Assembly (NCBI RefSeq): GCF_024168485.1
Contig: NZ_JALJVY010000001.1
Location: 62,001-126,000 of the forward strand
Origin: Sphingobium sp. OAS761
Lineage (GTDB): Bacteria > Pseudomonadota > Alphaproteobacteria > Sphingomonadales > Sphingomonadaceae
DNA length: 64,000 nt
Direction of reading: 5' to 3'
The notes below the pieces were generated by a model. That model ran no database searches. It saw only the letters and a list, made by a program, of their open reading frames with translations, and had not been told where the DNA came from. Numbering within the stretch: position 1 is the stretch's first letter; each line of letters starts with the position of its first letter. The position numbers and the translations under genes are program-made. Below, one piece after another: positions 32,885 to 42,238 of the stretch.

Positions 32885-33787
32885 ATGCAGACCCGCCTTG
32901 TCGAATATTTTCTGGCGCTGGAACGCGAAGGCCATTTCGCGCGGGCGGCGATGCGCTGCCATGTCTCCCAGCCCACCCTGTCGGCGGGCATCGCCGCGCT
33001 GGAGGCGCAACTGGGAAAGCGGCTGATCCGGCGCGACCGCACTTATGCGGGGCTGACGGCGGAGGGAGAGGCGATATTGCCCTGGGCGCGGCAACTGGTC
33101 GCGGCGGCCGACGCGCTGGGCCAGGCGGCGGAAACGGCGCGCGGGCCGCTGAAGGGCGAATTGCGACTGGGCGCGATCCCCGCCGCGATGCCGGCCATCG
33201 GCTTCGTCGCCGAAGCCATGCTGGACCGTCATCCCGGCCTCAATATTTCGGTGCGGGCGCTCACCTCCCGCCAGATCGAGCGGGACCTGGCCGCGTTCGA
33301 ACTGGACGCGGGCCTCACCTATCTGGATTTCGAACCGCCCGCCCACGCGCTTTCCGTGCCGCTCTATGTGGAACGGACGATGCTGGTCAGCGCGGCGGAC
33401 GGCGTCCCGGTCCCCGATCCGCTCGACTGGGCCGACCTGGCCCGGCTGCCGCTGTGCCTGCTGCATCAGGGGATGCAGAACCGGCGGATTCTCGATGCGC
33501 GGCTGGCGGACCGGGGACTGGCGCTGCGGCCGCTGGTGACGGCCGACTCCTATGTCGCGTTGCTGGGGCTGGTGCAGCAGGGACGGCTGTGCTCGATCAT
33601 TCCGGACAGTCATGCGACGCTGCTCGACGGGTTGAGTTGGGCGCGCACGCGGCCCTTGCCCGACATGGGCGAGGGCAGCCGGGTTGGCGTGATCGTATCC
33701 GACAGCGCGCCGATGGGGCCGTTGGCGCAGGCGGTGCTGGGCGTCGCGCGATCCCTGCGCCTGCCACCGGGCTTTCGCACGGTCTGA
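32885..33787 (+). CDS. LysR-family regulator of the formate dehydrogenase locus
   Basis: A 300-residue LysR protein. The HTH is in residues 3-62 (EYFLALEREGHFARAAMRCHVSQPTLSAGIAALEAQLGKRLIRRD) and the effector-binding domain follows (GELRLGAIPAAMPAIGFVAEAMLDRHPGL). It lies just upstream of and in line with fdsGBAD-fdhD and divergent from mobA, the position of FdsR in Cupriavidus-type loci. Matching boxes in both flanking gaps support control of mobA, itself and the fds operon. Confidence 0.9.
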   Translation: MQTRLVEYFLALEREGHFARAAMRCHVSQPTLSAGIAALEAQLGKRLIRRDRTYAGLTAEGEAILPWARQLVAAADALGQAAETARGPLKGELRLGAIPAAMPAIGFVAEAMLDRHPGLNISVRALTSRQIERDLAAFELDAGLTYLDFEPPAHALSVPLYVERTMLVSAADGVPVPDPLDWADLARLPLCLLHQGMQNRRILDARLADRGLALRPLVTADSYVALLGLVQQGRLCSIIPDSHATLLDGLSWARTRPLPDMGEGSRVGVIVSDSAPMGPLAQAVLGVARSLRLPPGFRTV

Positions 33788-33801
33788 TAGAATTATTCTA
33801 T
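33787..33801. promoter_or_regulatory. LysR-type box upstream of fdsG
   Basis: ATAGAATTATTCTAT, the core of a 19-base near-perfect palindrome (33785-33803), 97 bases before fdsG. It starts at the last base of the regulator stop codon. A weak promoter (TTGACC at 33822-33827, N17, CAGGAT at 33845-33850) lies downstream of it. Confidence 0.6.
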
Positions 33802-33897
33802 CAAAGATGCCCGGCTTCGATTTGACCCTTCGCCCCGGCGGGCGCAGGATCATCGCCAAAATCGGCCGGAAAGGCTCGCCAAGAGGCAGGGTTAGAG

Positions 33898-34350
33898 ATG
33901 GAAGAATTTATCGCCGGCTGGACGGCACGCCACGGCACCGGGCGCGATGGTCTGCTGCCGCTGCTTCACGCGATACAGGCGGAGGCGGGTCATATCGACG
34001 ACGCGCTGGTCCCTGCGATCGCCCGGGCGCTGAACCTCAGCCGTGCCGACGTGCATGGCGTCATCACTTTCTACCATGATTTCCGCCGCACCGCGCCCGG
34101 CCGCCATGTCGTGAAACTGTGCCGGGCGGAAAGCTGCCAGGCGCGCGGCGGCGCGGCGATGGAGGCGGCTGCCGCGCGGCGGCTGGGCGTGGCGATGGGC
34201 GAAACGCGCGCCGACGGACAAGTGGCGCTGGAGCCGGTCTATTGCCTCGGCCTGTGCGCGATCGGCCCGAATGCGCTGGTCGACGGTCGGCCGGTGGCGC
34301 GGATCGATGCCGCCGCGCTGGATCGGATCGCGGCGGAGGTGGCGGCATGA
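33898..34350 (+). CDS. fdsG: NAD-dependent formate dehydrogenase gamma subunit
   Basis: A 150-residue NuoE-like protein that binds a [2Fe-2S] cluster through C75, C80, C116 and C120 (CRAESC and YCLGLC). In the soluble FdsABG(D) complex it passes electrons between the formate-oxidising subunit and the FMN site. The N-terminal helices (EEFIAGWTARHGTGRDGLLPLLHAIQAEAGHI) match the family. The stop overlaps fdsB by ATGA. First gene of the operon. Confidence 0.93.
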   Translation: MEEFIAGWTARHGTGRDGLLPLLHAIQAEAGHIDDALVPAIARALNLSRADVHGVITFYHDFRRTAPGRHVVKLCRAESCQARGGAAMEAAAARRLGVAMGETRADGQVALEPVYCLGLCAIGPNALVDGRPVARIDAAALDRIAAEVAA

Positions 34351-35921
34351 AGGTCTATGTCAGCCGGGATATGGCTTCGGTCGCGCTCGGTGCGGACGAT
34401 GTCGCGCGCGCCTTTGCCGATGCCGGCTGCGACGTGGTGCGCACCGGGTCGCGCGGCCTGTTCAGCATCGAACCGCTGGTGGAAGTGGAAACCGACGAAG
34501 GGCGCATCGGCTACGGGCCGGTGACTCCGGTCGATGCGGCGGCGGTGCTCGCCCGCACGCACCCCGCGCGCCTCGGACCAGTTGAGCAATTGCCCTTTTT
34601 CGCCGCGCAACAGCGTTTTACCTTCGCCCGTTGCGGCATCATCGATCCGTTGAGCCTCGCTGAATATGGGGCGCATGGCGGTTGGCAGGGGCTGGAAACC
34701 GCCCGCGCCCAAAGCCCGCAGGCGGTGGTCGATGCCGTCAAGGCGTCGGGCCTGCGCGGCCGTGGCGGGGCGGGCTTCCCGACCGGGATCAAATGGCAGA
34801 CGGTGCTGGATGCGTCCGCGAGTCCCAAATATATCGTCTGCAACGCCGACGAGGGCGACAGCGGCACCTTCGCCGACCGGATGCTGATGGAGGGCGATCC
34901 GTTCTGCCTGATCGAGGGCATGGCGATCGCCGCCCATGCGGTCGGCGCGGCGCACGGCTATATCTATATTCGCAGCGAATATCCCTTCGCTATCCGCACC
35001 ATGCGCGCGGCGATCGAGGCGTCGGCGCATCTGGTCGCACCCTTCACGCTGGAAGTGCGCGAAGGGGCGGGGGCCTATGTCTGCGGCGAGGAGACGGCGC
35101 TGCTCGACAGTATCGAGGGCAAGCGCGGGCAGGTGCGCGCCAAGCCGCCGCTTCCGGCGCTGAAAGGGCTGTTCGGCCAGCCCACCGTCATCAACAATGT
35201 GCTCAGCCTTGCCGCAGTGCCCTTCATCCTTGCGGACGGGGCGGACGCCTATGCGGCGGTCGGCTTCGGCCGGTCGCGCGGTACCATGCCGGTGCAGTTG
35301 GCGGGCAATGTCAAGCATGGCGGCCTCTACGAAATCGGCTTCGGCATCACGCTGGGCGAACTGGTGAACGACATAGGGGGCGGCACGGCCAGCGGCCGTC
35401 CGGTGCGCGCGGTGCAGGTCGGCGGGCCGCTGGGCGCCTATTTCCCGCCATCCATGTTCCATCTGCCGTTCGACTATGAAGCGTTCGCACAAGCCGGCGG
35501 CCTGATCGGTCATGCCGGCATCACCGTGTTCGACGACAGCGTCGACATGGCGCACATGGCCCGCTTCGCCATGGAATTCTGCGCGGTGGAAAGCTGCGGC
35601 AAATGCACACCCTGCCGCATCGGATCGACACGGGGTGTGGAGATCATGGACCGGATCATCGACGCGCGAGACGGTGCGCCGGTCAGGGCGAAGGCGGCGG
35701 ATGGCGGCTATCTTGGCAAGGCCCTCTATTCCCGCGCGCCCGACCGGGTCGATGTATCGCCGGACGCGCAGACCGCGCTCCTGCGCGACCTGGCAGACAC
35801 GATGAAATATGGCTCGCTCTGCGCGCTGGGGGGCTTCACCCCCTATCCGGTGCTGAGCGCGCTCGATCATTTCCCAGAGGATTTCGGCGCTTCGGCGCCC
35901 GTAAAGGAGGCCGCGGAATGA
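34347..35921 (+). CDS. fdsB: NAD-dependent formate dehydrogenase beta subunit
   Basis: A 524-residue NuoF-like diaphorase. An N-terminal thioredoxin-like part (about 1-100) is followed by the NADH/FMN domain with GLRGRGGAGFPTGIKW, YIVCNADEGDSGTFADRMLMEGDP and GAYVCGEETALLDSIEG. The C-terminal [4Fe-4S] motif SCGKCTPCRIGS, with a further Cys in YGSLCALGGF, is complete. It reduces NAD+ with electrons from formate. The start overlaps fdsG (ATGA) and the stop overlaps fdsA (ATGA). Confidence 0.94.
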   Translation: MKVYVSRDMASVALGADDVARAFADAGCDVVRTGSRGLFSIEPLVEVETDEGRIGYGPVTPVDAAAVLARTHPARLGPVEQLPFFAAQQRFTFARCGIIDPLSLAEYGAHGGWQGLETARAQSPQAVVDAVKASGLRGRGGAGFPTGIKWQTVLDASASPKYIVCNADEGDSGTFADRMLMEGDPFCLIEGMAIAAHAVGAAHGYIYIRSEYPFAIRTMRAAIEASAHLVAPFTLEVREGAGAYVCGEETALLDSIEGKRGQVRAKPPLPALKGLFGQPTVINNVLSLAAVPFILADGADAYAAVGFGRSRGTMPVQLAGNVKHGGLYEIGFGITLGELVNDIGGGTASGRPVRAVQVGGPLGAYFPPSMFHLPFDYEAFAQAGGLIGHAGITVFDDSVDMAHMARFAMEFCAVESCGKCTPCRIGSTRGVEIMDRIIDARDGAPVRAKAADGGYLGKALYSRAPDRVDVSPDAQTALLRDLADTMKYGSLCALGGFTPYPVLSALDHFPEDFGASAPVKEAAE

Positions 35922-38764
35922 GCTTTGCCCGCGAAACCGACCATGGCACGCCGCCTGCTGTCGCGACCGGCAAGACCGTCACCCTGACCATAGACGGCCA
36001 GAGCGTCACCCTGCCCGAAGGCACCAGCATCATGCGGGCGGCATCGCTGCTGGGCGGCTCCATCCCCAAGCTCTGCGCCACCGACAGCGTGGAAAGTTTC
36101 GGCTCCTGCCGCCTCTGCCTGGTCGAGGTGGAGGGGCGCAACGGCTACCCCGCCTCCTGCACCACCCCGGTCGCCGAGGGCATGGTCGTGCGCACCCAGA
36201 CGGATCGCCTCAAGCAATTGCGGCGCGGGGTGATGGAACTCTATATTTCCGATCATCCGCTCGACTGCCTGACCTGCGCCGCCAACGGCGATTGCGAATT
36301 GCAGGATCAGGCCGGCGCGGTCGGCCTGCGCGACGTGCGCTACGGCTATGACGGCGCGACCAACATGGGTCAGGCGAAGGACCAGTCGAACCCCTATTTT
36401 GATTTCGATCCCAGCAAGTGCATCGTCTGTTCCCGCTGCGTGCGGGCGTGCGAGGAAGTGCAGGGCACCTTCGCGCTGACGATCGAGAACAAGGGCTTCG
36501 AATCGAAGGTTTCGCCGAGCCAGGGCGAGGATTTCCTCGGTTCCGAATGCGTGTCCTGCGGCGCCTGCGTTCAGGCCTGCCCGACGGCCAGCCTGATCGA
36601 GAAGGCGGTGGTGGAAACGGGCACCCCGGACCGCGCGGTCGTCACCACCTGCGCCTATTGCGGCGTCGGCTGCACCTTCCGCGCGGAAATGCGGGGCGAG
36701 GAACTGGTGCGCATGGTGCCGTGGAAGGACGGCAAGGCCAATCGCGGCCATAGCTGCGTCAAGGGCCGCTTCGCCTGGGGCTATGCGCGGCATCGGGACC
36801 GTATCCTCAACCCCATGATCCGCGCCTCGGTGGACGATCCGTGGCGGGAGGTGTCCTGGGAAGAGGCGATCGCCCACACCGCGTCCGAATTCCGCCGGAT
36901 CCAGGCAAAATATGGCACGCGCGCCATCGGTGGCATTACCTCCAGCCGCTGCACCAATGAGGAAACCTTCCTCGTGCAGAAGCTGATCCGGCAGGGTTTC
37001 GGCAACAATAATGTCGATACCTGCGCGCGCGTCTGTCACTCGCCCACGGGCTACGGGCTCAAGACCACCTTCGGCACGTCGGCGGGCACGCAGGATTTCG
37101 ACAGCGTCATGCAGTCCGACGTCATCCTCGTCATCGGCGCCAACCCGACCGACGGGCATCCGGTTTTCGCCAGCCGCATGAAACGCCGGTTGAGGCAGGG
37201 CGCAAAGCTGATCGTCATCGACCCGCGCCGCACCGATCTGGTGAAATCGCCCCATGTCGAGGCGGAACATCATCTCCCCTTACGCCCTGGCACCAATGTC
37301 GCGATGCTGACGGCGATGGCCCATGTCATCGTCACCGAAAAACTCTGTGACGAAGCGTTCATCCGGGAACGCTGCGACTGGGACGAGTTTGCCGACTGGG
37401 CCGATTTCGTGTCTCAGCCCGCGCGCTCGCCCGAGGCGATCGAACCGCTGACCGGCGTCGACCCGCGCGAGGTGCGCGCCGCCGCCCGGCTCTACGCCAC
37501 CGGTGGAAACGGCGCGATCTACTATGGCCTTGGCGTCACCGAACATAGCCAGGGCAGTTCCACCGTCATGGCGATCGCCAACCTTGCCATGGCTACCGGC
37601 AATATCGGGCGTGAGGGCGTGGGCGTTAACCCGCTGCGGGGACAGAATAATGTGCAGGGCGCCTGCGACATGGGCAGCTTCCCGCATGAATTTTCCGGCT
37701 ATCGCCATGTGTCCGACGACACGGCGCGTGGCGCGTTCGAACGGGCCTGGGGCGTCACGCTCGATGCCGAACCGGGGCTGCGCATTCCCAACATGCTGGA
37801 TGCGGCGACCGACGGAACGTTCAAGGGGCTGTTTGTGCAGGGCGAGGACATTCTCCAGTCCGATCCCAATACCCATCATGTCGCGGCTGGACTCGCGGCG
37901 ATGGAATGTGTCGTGGTGCAGGATCTGTTCCTCAACGAAACCGCCAATTACGCCCATGTCTTCCTGCCGGGCTCCACCTTCCTCGAAAAGGACGGCACCT
38001 TCACCAACGCCGAACGCCGCATCCAGCGCGTGCGCAAGGTCATGGCGCCGCTCAACGGCCATGCCGACTGGGAGATCGTGCAGCTGGTGGCCAACGCCAT
38101 GGGGCTGAACTGGACCTATGGCCATCCGTCGGAAATCATGGACGAGATCGCGGCGCTTACCCCGACCTTCGCGGGCGTTCATTACGACCGGCTGGACGCG
38201 GAAGGATCGCTGCAATGGCCCGCGAATGATGCCGCCCCCGACGGCACGCCGACCATGCATGTCGACGGTTTCGTGCGGGGCAGGGGCAAGTTCGTGGTCA
38301 CCGACTATGTCCCGACCGACGAAAGGACAGGGCCGCGCTTCCCGCTGCTGCTGACCACCGGCCGTATCCTGAGCCATTATAATGTCGGCGCGCAGACCCG
38401 GCGCACCGCCAATACCGCCTGGCATCCGGAGGACCGGCTGGAAATCCACCCCAGCGATGCCGAAAACCGGGGTCTCAAGGATGGCGACTGGGTGACGCTG
38501 CGCAGCCGGGCGGGGGAAACGACCCTGCGTGCGCTCATCACCGAACGGGTGGCGCCCGGCGTGGTCTATACGACCTTCCACCATCCCGAAACGCAGGCGA
38601 ACGTCATCACCACCGACTATTCGGACTGGGCCACCAACTGCCCCGAATATAAGGTGACGGCGGTACAGGTCATGGCCAGCAACGGGCCCAGCGACTGGCA
38701 GCAGGATTATGCGGAGCAGGCCCGCCACAGCCGCCGCATTGCGCCGCTGGAAGCCGCCGAATAG
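35918..38764 (+). CDS. fdsA: NAD-dependent formate dehydrogenase alpha subunit (Mo-bis-MGD)
   Basis: A 948-residue catalytic subunit. The N-terminus is a NuoG-like [2Fe-2S] ferredoxin domain (FGSCRLCLVEVEG), then DCLTCAANGDCELQD, then a two-[4Fe-4S] region (CIVCSRCVRACEEVQG, CVSCGACVQACP). It continues with a further cluster motif CAYCGVGCTF and the molybdopterin oxidoreductase body. The Mo ligand is the Cys at about residue 373 in DTCARVCHSPTG, with the following conserved His. AAAGGAGG precedes the ATG. It oxidises formate to CO2 in the cytoplasm. The family length is about 950, so the gene is full length. Confidence 0.95.
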   Translation: MSFARETDHGTPPAVATGKTVTLTIDGQSVTLPEGTSIMRAASLLGGSIPKLCATDSVESFGSCRLCLVEVEGRNGYPASCTTPVAEGMVVRTQTDRLKQLRRGVMELYISDHPLDCLTCAANGDCELQDQAGAVGLRDVRYGYDGATNMGQAKDQSNPYFDFDPSKCIVCSRCVRACEEVQGTFALTIENKGFESKVSPSQGEDFLGSECVSCGACVQACPTASLIEKAVVETGTPDRAVVTTCAYCGVGCTFRAEMRGEELVRMVPWKDGKANRGHSCVKGRFAWGYARHRDRILNPMIRASVDDPWREVSWEEAIAHTASEFRRIQAKYGTRAIGGITSSRCTNEETFLVQKLIRQGFGNNNVDTCARVCHSPTGYGLKTTFGTSAGTQDFDSVMQSDVILVIGANPTDGHPVFASRMKRRLRQGAKLIVIDPRRTDLVKSPHVEAEHHLPLRPGTNVAMLTAMAHVIVTEKLCDEAFIRERCDWDEFADWADFVSQPARSPEAIEPLTGVDPREVRAAARLYATGGNGAIYYGLGVTEHSQGSSTVMAIANLAMATGNIGREGVGVNPLRGQNNVQGACDMGSFPHEFSGYRHVSDDTARGAFERAWGVTLDAEPGLRIPNMLDAATDGTFKGLFVQGEDILQSDPNTHHVAAGLAAMECVVVQDLFLNETANYAHVFLPGSTFLEKDGTFTNAERRIQRVRKVMAPLNGHADWEIVQLVANAMGLNWTYGHPSEIMDEIAALTPTFAGVHYDRLDAEGSLQWPANDAAPDGTPTMHVDGFVRGRGKFVVTDYVPTDERTGPRFPLLLTTGRILSHYNVGAQTRRTANTAWHPEDRLEIHPSDAENRGLKDGDWVTLRSRAGETTLRALITERVAPGVVYTTFHHPETQANVITTDYSDWATNCPEYKVTAVQVMASNGPSDWQQDYAEQARHSRRIAPLEAAE

Positions 38765-38774
38765 GATCGGGCGC

Positions 38775-39002
38775 ATGAGCGATGAAAATCAGGTCATGTC
38801 GACCGGCGACCGGCTGATCTACATGGCGAACCAGATTGCCCGCAATCTGGCGACGCAACCGGACGCGGAAGCGGCGACCGCCGAACATATCCGCGCCTTC
38901 TGGAGCGGGGACATGCGCGCGCGGCTCGTGGCGCTGGCGGCGGATCGGCCCGATGCGCTGTCGCCGGTCGCGGCGGCGGCGCTGCGCCGGATCGCGGGAT
39001 GA
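38775..39002 (+). CDS. fdsD: Formate dehydrogenase delta subunit
   Basis: A 75-residue FdsD protein: MSTGDRLIYMANQIARNLATQPDAEAATAEHIRAFWSGDMRARL is the family core. In related enzymes FdsD associates with the FdsABG complex and helps stability or cofactor loading. It lies 10 bases after fdsA and overlaps fdhD by ATGA. Confidence 0.9.
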   Translation: MSDENQVMSTGDRLIYMANQIARNLATQPDAEAATAEHIRAFWSGDMRARLVALAADRPDALSPVAAAALRRIAG

Positions 39003-39799
39003 CAGCCATGCTGGACGAGGCCGTGGCGGCACTGGCGTTCGACCGGCTGGCTCCGGACGGCGCGACCGGGTCGGTGGTGCGCCCGCTGGCGGAAGAAGTC
39101 CCGATTGCCATCGAATATAACGGGGCGGGCTATGCTGTGCTGATGGCGACCCCGGCGGACATTGCCGATCTGGTGCAGGGCTTCAGCCTGGCGGAACGGC
39201 TGGTGACCCGCGACGACGCGCTGCTCGACGTCGACATGCACGCCGCCGCGCGCGGCATCGTCGCGCGCGCGACGCTGCCGCCGCACCGCACCGAAGGCCT
39301 GCTCGACCGCGTGCGCCATCGCGCGTCGGATTCCGCCTGCGGCCTGTGCGGCATCGAAAATCTGGACCAGGCGATCCGCCCGCTGCCCCGCGTCACCGCC
39401 ATGTCGCGGGCGGACCGCGCCGCGATCTTCCGCGCGCTGGCGGCGCTCGGCGATCATCAGCCGCTCAACGCCGCCACCGGCGCGGCCCACGCCGCCGCGC
39501 TGGCGGGGCCTGACGGCACGATCCGGTTGGTGCGGGAGGATGTCGGGCGGCACAACGCCTTCGACAAGCTGATCGGCGCGATGGCACGAACCGGTGCCGG
39601 CTGGGACGGCGGCTTCGCGCTGCTCTCGTCGCGCTGCTCCTACGAACTGGTGGAAAAGGCGGCGTTGGCCGGTTGCCCGCTGCTGGTCACCATCTCCGCC
39701 CCGACCCGTCTCGCCGCAGACCGCGCCGACGAAGCGGGCCTGCCGCTGGTCGTGCTGGCCCGTGCCGATGCGGTGCTGGCGCGCGGCACCGCGCTCTAA
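38999..39799 (+). CDS. fdhD: Formate dehydrogenase accessory sulfurtransferase FdhD
   Basis: A 266-residue FdhD protein. The sulfur-carrying cysteines C114 and C117 are in ACGLCGIE, and GRHNAFDKLIGAM and LSSRCSYELVEKAALAG follow. FdhD moves sulfur from IscS to the Mo cofactor, which is essential for formate dehydrogenase activity. It closes the fds operon, followed by a convergent GtrA gene and the family B repeat. Confidence 0.93.
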   Translation: MTAMLDEAVAALAFDRLAPDGATGSVVRPLAEEVPIAIEYNGAGYAVLMATPADIADLVQGFSLAERLVTRDDALLDVDMHAAARGIVARATLPPHRTEGLLDRVRHRASDSACGLCGIENLDQAIRPLPRVTAMSRADRAAIFRALAALGDHQPLNAATGAAHAAALAGPDGTIRLVREDVGRHNAFDKLIGAMARTGAGWDGGFALLSSRCSYELVEKAALAGCPLLVTISAPTRLAADRADEAGLPLVVLARADAVLARGTAL

Positions 39800-39806
39800 T
39801 GGTCCG

Positions 39807-39869
39807 TTTCTGACAGTTGCAGACCCATCCAGGCCGCGACGGGATGCACATGGCAAAATCATCCACTAG
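39807..39869. repeat. Dispersed repeat, family B copy 2
   Basis: Fills nearly the whole gap between fdhD and the convergent GtrA gene. Its closing CACTAG includes the GtrA stop codon on the minus strand. It aligns with 28616-28678. Confidence 0.6.
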
Positions 39870-40294
39870 CGGAACACCCACTGGCGGTTCAGAACGAACA
39901 CAACCGCCGGCGTTATGAACACCATGGCGGGAATCGGCGACCATTCGGGCCAGCCCATATGGGTGACGCACAGCCACACCCACAGTGCGTTGAGCGCATA
40001 GCTGATCAGGGACACGGCGACGAATTTCGCGCCGCGTGCCGCATGGCCCCCGGCACGGCCTTCTTCGCGGCCCTCCTCGCGAAACGTGAAGCTGTTATGC
40101 GCGACATAGCCGATGCACACCGCGGCGACATAGCCGATCAGGTTGGCGACCTGCACATGCATTCCGGCAACCGCCGCCAGCGTCCAGTAGATCGCCGCCT
40201 GGCAGGCGGTGACGAACAGGCCGGTCAGGCCATAGCGGACGATCTGCCAGAACAGCGCCCGCTGCCGGGGCGTGAACCGTTCGGCGAATTTCAT
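39866..40294 (-). CDS. GtrA-family membrane protein
   Basis: A 142-residue protein with four membrane segments. The GtrA pattern is seen in IVRYGLTGLFVTACQAAIYWTLAAV, LIGYVAAVCIGYVAHNSFTF and the closing VVFVLNRQWVFR. GtrA proteins flip or support lipid-linked sugar used in O-antigen or cell-surface glycan decoration. The start at 40294 follows GGGGGCC. It is divergent from a large STT3-like membrane protein with only 45 bases between, which suggests a shared surface-glycan role. Confidence 0.87.
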   Translation of the reverse strand: MKFAERFTPRQRALFWQIVRYGLTGLFVTACQAAIYWTLAAVAGMHVQVANLIGYVAAVCIGYVAHNSFTFREEGREEGRAGGHAARGAKFVAVSLISYALNALWVWLCVTHMGWPEWSPIPAMVFITPAVVFVLNRQWVFR

Positions 40295-40339
40295 GATGGC
40301 CCCCGTTGCGCTTTGACGCGCAGCCTCTAATCCACGCGC

Positions 40340-42238
40340 ATGAACTTGCAAAGCGGCGAAACCCTGCGCGCCCGCGCCCGTTACTGGGCGTCCATCCTGG
40401 CGGCCTACGGCGCGCGGCACTGGAAATGGCTGACCGTCCTGCTGTGGATTGTCGTCACCGTCGCCTTCATCGTTACCCGCTGGCCCGCCATTCACTGGCT
40501 GGTGCTGGGCGATACCGACGACAATATCCGCTATGTGCAGGTCAAGGACTGGCTGGCGGGGCAGAAATGGTACGACCTGCGCCAGTACCGGCTCGATCCG
40601 CCCGGCGGCGCCAATATCCACTGGTCGCGCCTTGTCGACCTGCCGCTGGCGGGCCTGATGCTTTTCTTCCGGGCCTTTGTCGGGCAGGGGCTGGCCGACC
40701 GGCTGGCCTGCGGCCTGGCGCCGCTGCTGCCGCTGCTGCTCCTGATGCTCAGCCTTGGCTTCATCGGGCGGCGGCTGGCCGGTCCCAACGGCTGGCTGCT
40801 CGCCGCGCTCGCCCCGCTCGCCGCGCAGATGGGGCTGGGCATGTATATGCCGATGCGGATCGACCATCATGGCTGGCAACTGGCGCTGGCGCTCACGATG
40901 CTGGGCGGCGTGATCGACAGCAACCGCGTGCGCGGCGGAATATTGGCGGGGGTCAGCAGCGCATTGTCGATCGCCATCGGCATGGAAATGATCGTCTATC
41001 TGGCGGCGGGCGGCGCGCTGATCGCGTTGCGCTGGGTGTTCCGGCCCGGCGCGGAGCGGCGGATGCTGCCCTATGGCATCAGCCTCGCGGGATCGACCTC
41101 GCTCCTGTATCTGCTTTTTGCCAGCTACGCCAACCGCGCCATGGTGTGCGACGCGCTTTCGCCGGTCTGGGTCGCGGTGTTCGGCGCGGCGGGCGCGGGC
41201 ATGGTGCTGCTGTCGCTGCTGAAGCTGCGCCACTGGCCCGTCCGGCTGGGCGCGGGACTGGTGGTCGGCGGTGCCGTCGCGCTCTTCTTCTGGCTCAACT
41301 GGCCGCAATGCCTGACCCCCTACCAGATATCGCCGGAACTGCAGCGGCTCTGGCTGGCCAATATCCGTGAGGCAAAGCCGATCACGGTGCAGGCGCAAAG
41401 CCTTGTCGTGCCGCTGCTGGCGATCCCGGCCGCCGGGCTGGCCGGCCTGCTCTGGGCGCTGTGGGACTCCCGGCGCGACGGGGAAAGATTATGGGCCTGG
41501 CTGACGGTCGGTCTGATGATGCTCTTTTCGACCGCGCTGCTGTTCTGGCAGTTGCGGGCGGCGCCGGCGGCGCAGTTGCTGGCGATCCCGCCCGCCGCCT
41601 GGGCGGCCCATCGGCTGGTGGCGGCCGTCTTTACCGGCACCCGCCGGGTGCGGATCGCGGCCGGATTGGGCACGGCGCTGCTTGCGGCGATCGCCTTCGC
41701 CTATCCACTCTATCCCCAGGCGGTCAGCGTCTTTCAGGAAGCGACCGGGCGCAAACCCAAGCCTTGGCGTCCGTCCGCCATCGCCCGCAACGACGCGATA
41801 AAGAAGGCCAATGGCCGCTGCCGCACGTTGCCGGCGCTGGAGGTGCTGAACCAGCTTCCCCCGGCCACGATCTTCACCATGGTCGATCTTGGCCCGCGCC
41901 TGCTCGCCACCACGCATCACAGCGCCGTCGCCGGTCCCTATCATCGCAACGGTGCGGCGATCCTCGACATTCACCATGCCTTCGACGGGCCTGCGGACGG
42001 CTTCCGGGCCATCGCCGGGCGCCATCATGCGACCTATTTGCTGGTCTGTCCGAATTTCCCCGAAGGCACCATCTACCAGTCGCGCAGCCCGCGCGGTTTC
42101 TATGCCGATCTGATGCGCGGCGTCGTGCCCGGCTGGCTGACGCCCGTGCCGTTGCGCACCGGCCTGACGCTTCCTTACCGGCTCTACCGGATCGCCTATT
42201 CAGCGCCGGTCGGCGAAAAAGGACCGCAGCAGCGCTGA
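40340..42238 (+). CDS. Polytopic GT-C type membrane protein (STT3-like), putative glycosyltransferase
   Basis: A 632-residue protein with about 11-13 membrane segments. After the first segment a luminal-type loop contains LVLGDTDDNIRYVQVKDWLAGQKWYD, an Asp-rich motif placed as in GT-C/STT3 glycosyltransferases, then GGANIHWSRLVDLPLAG and MRIDHHGWQLALAL. The C-terminal 140 residues are soluble and periplasmic (PPATIFTMVDLGPRLLATTHHSAVAGPYHRN), resembling the STT3 tail. Database labels such as AcrB family are sometimes given to such proteins, but no RND motif is seen. A lipid-linked sugar donor and acceptor are expected but unknown. Confidence 0.72.
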   Translation: MNLQSGETLRARARYWASILAAYGARHWKWLTVLLWIVVTVAFIVTRWPAIHWLVLGDTDDNIRYVQVKDWLAGQKWYDLRQYRLDPPGGANIHWSRLVDLPLAGLMLFFRAFVGQGLADRLACGLAPLLPLLLLMLSLGFIGRRLAGPNGWLLAALAPLAAQMGLGMYMPMRIDHHGWQLALALTMLGGVIDSNRVRGGILAGVSSALSIAIGMEMIVYLAAGGALIALRWVFRPGAERRMLPYGISLAGSTSLLYLLFASYANRAMVCDALSPVWVAVFGAAGAGMVLLSLLKLRHWPVRLGAGLVVGGAVALFFWLNWPQCLTPYQISPELQRLWLANIREAKPITVQAQSLVVPLLAIPAAGLAGLLWALWDSRRDGERLWAWLTVGLMMLFSTALLFWQLRAAPAAQLLAIPPAAWAAHRLVAAVFTGTRRVRIAAGLGTALLAAIAFAYPLYPQAVSVFQEATGRKPKPWRPSAIARNDAIKKANGRCRTLPALEVLNQLPPATIFTMVDLGPRLLATTHHSAVAGPYHRNGAAILDIHHAFDGPADGFRAIAGRHHATYLLVCPNFPEGTIYQSRSPRGFYADLMRGVVPGWLTPVPLRTGLTLPYRLYRIAYSAPVGEKGPQQR

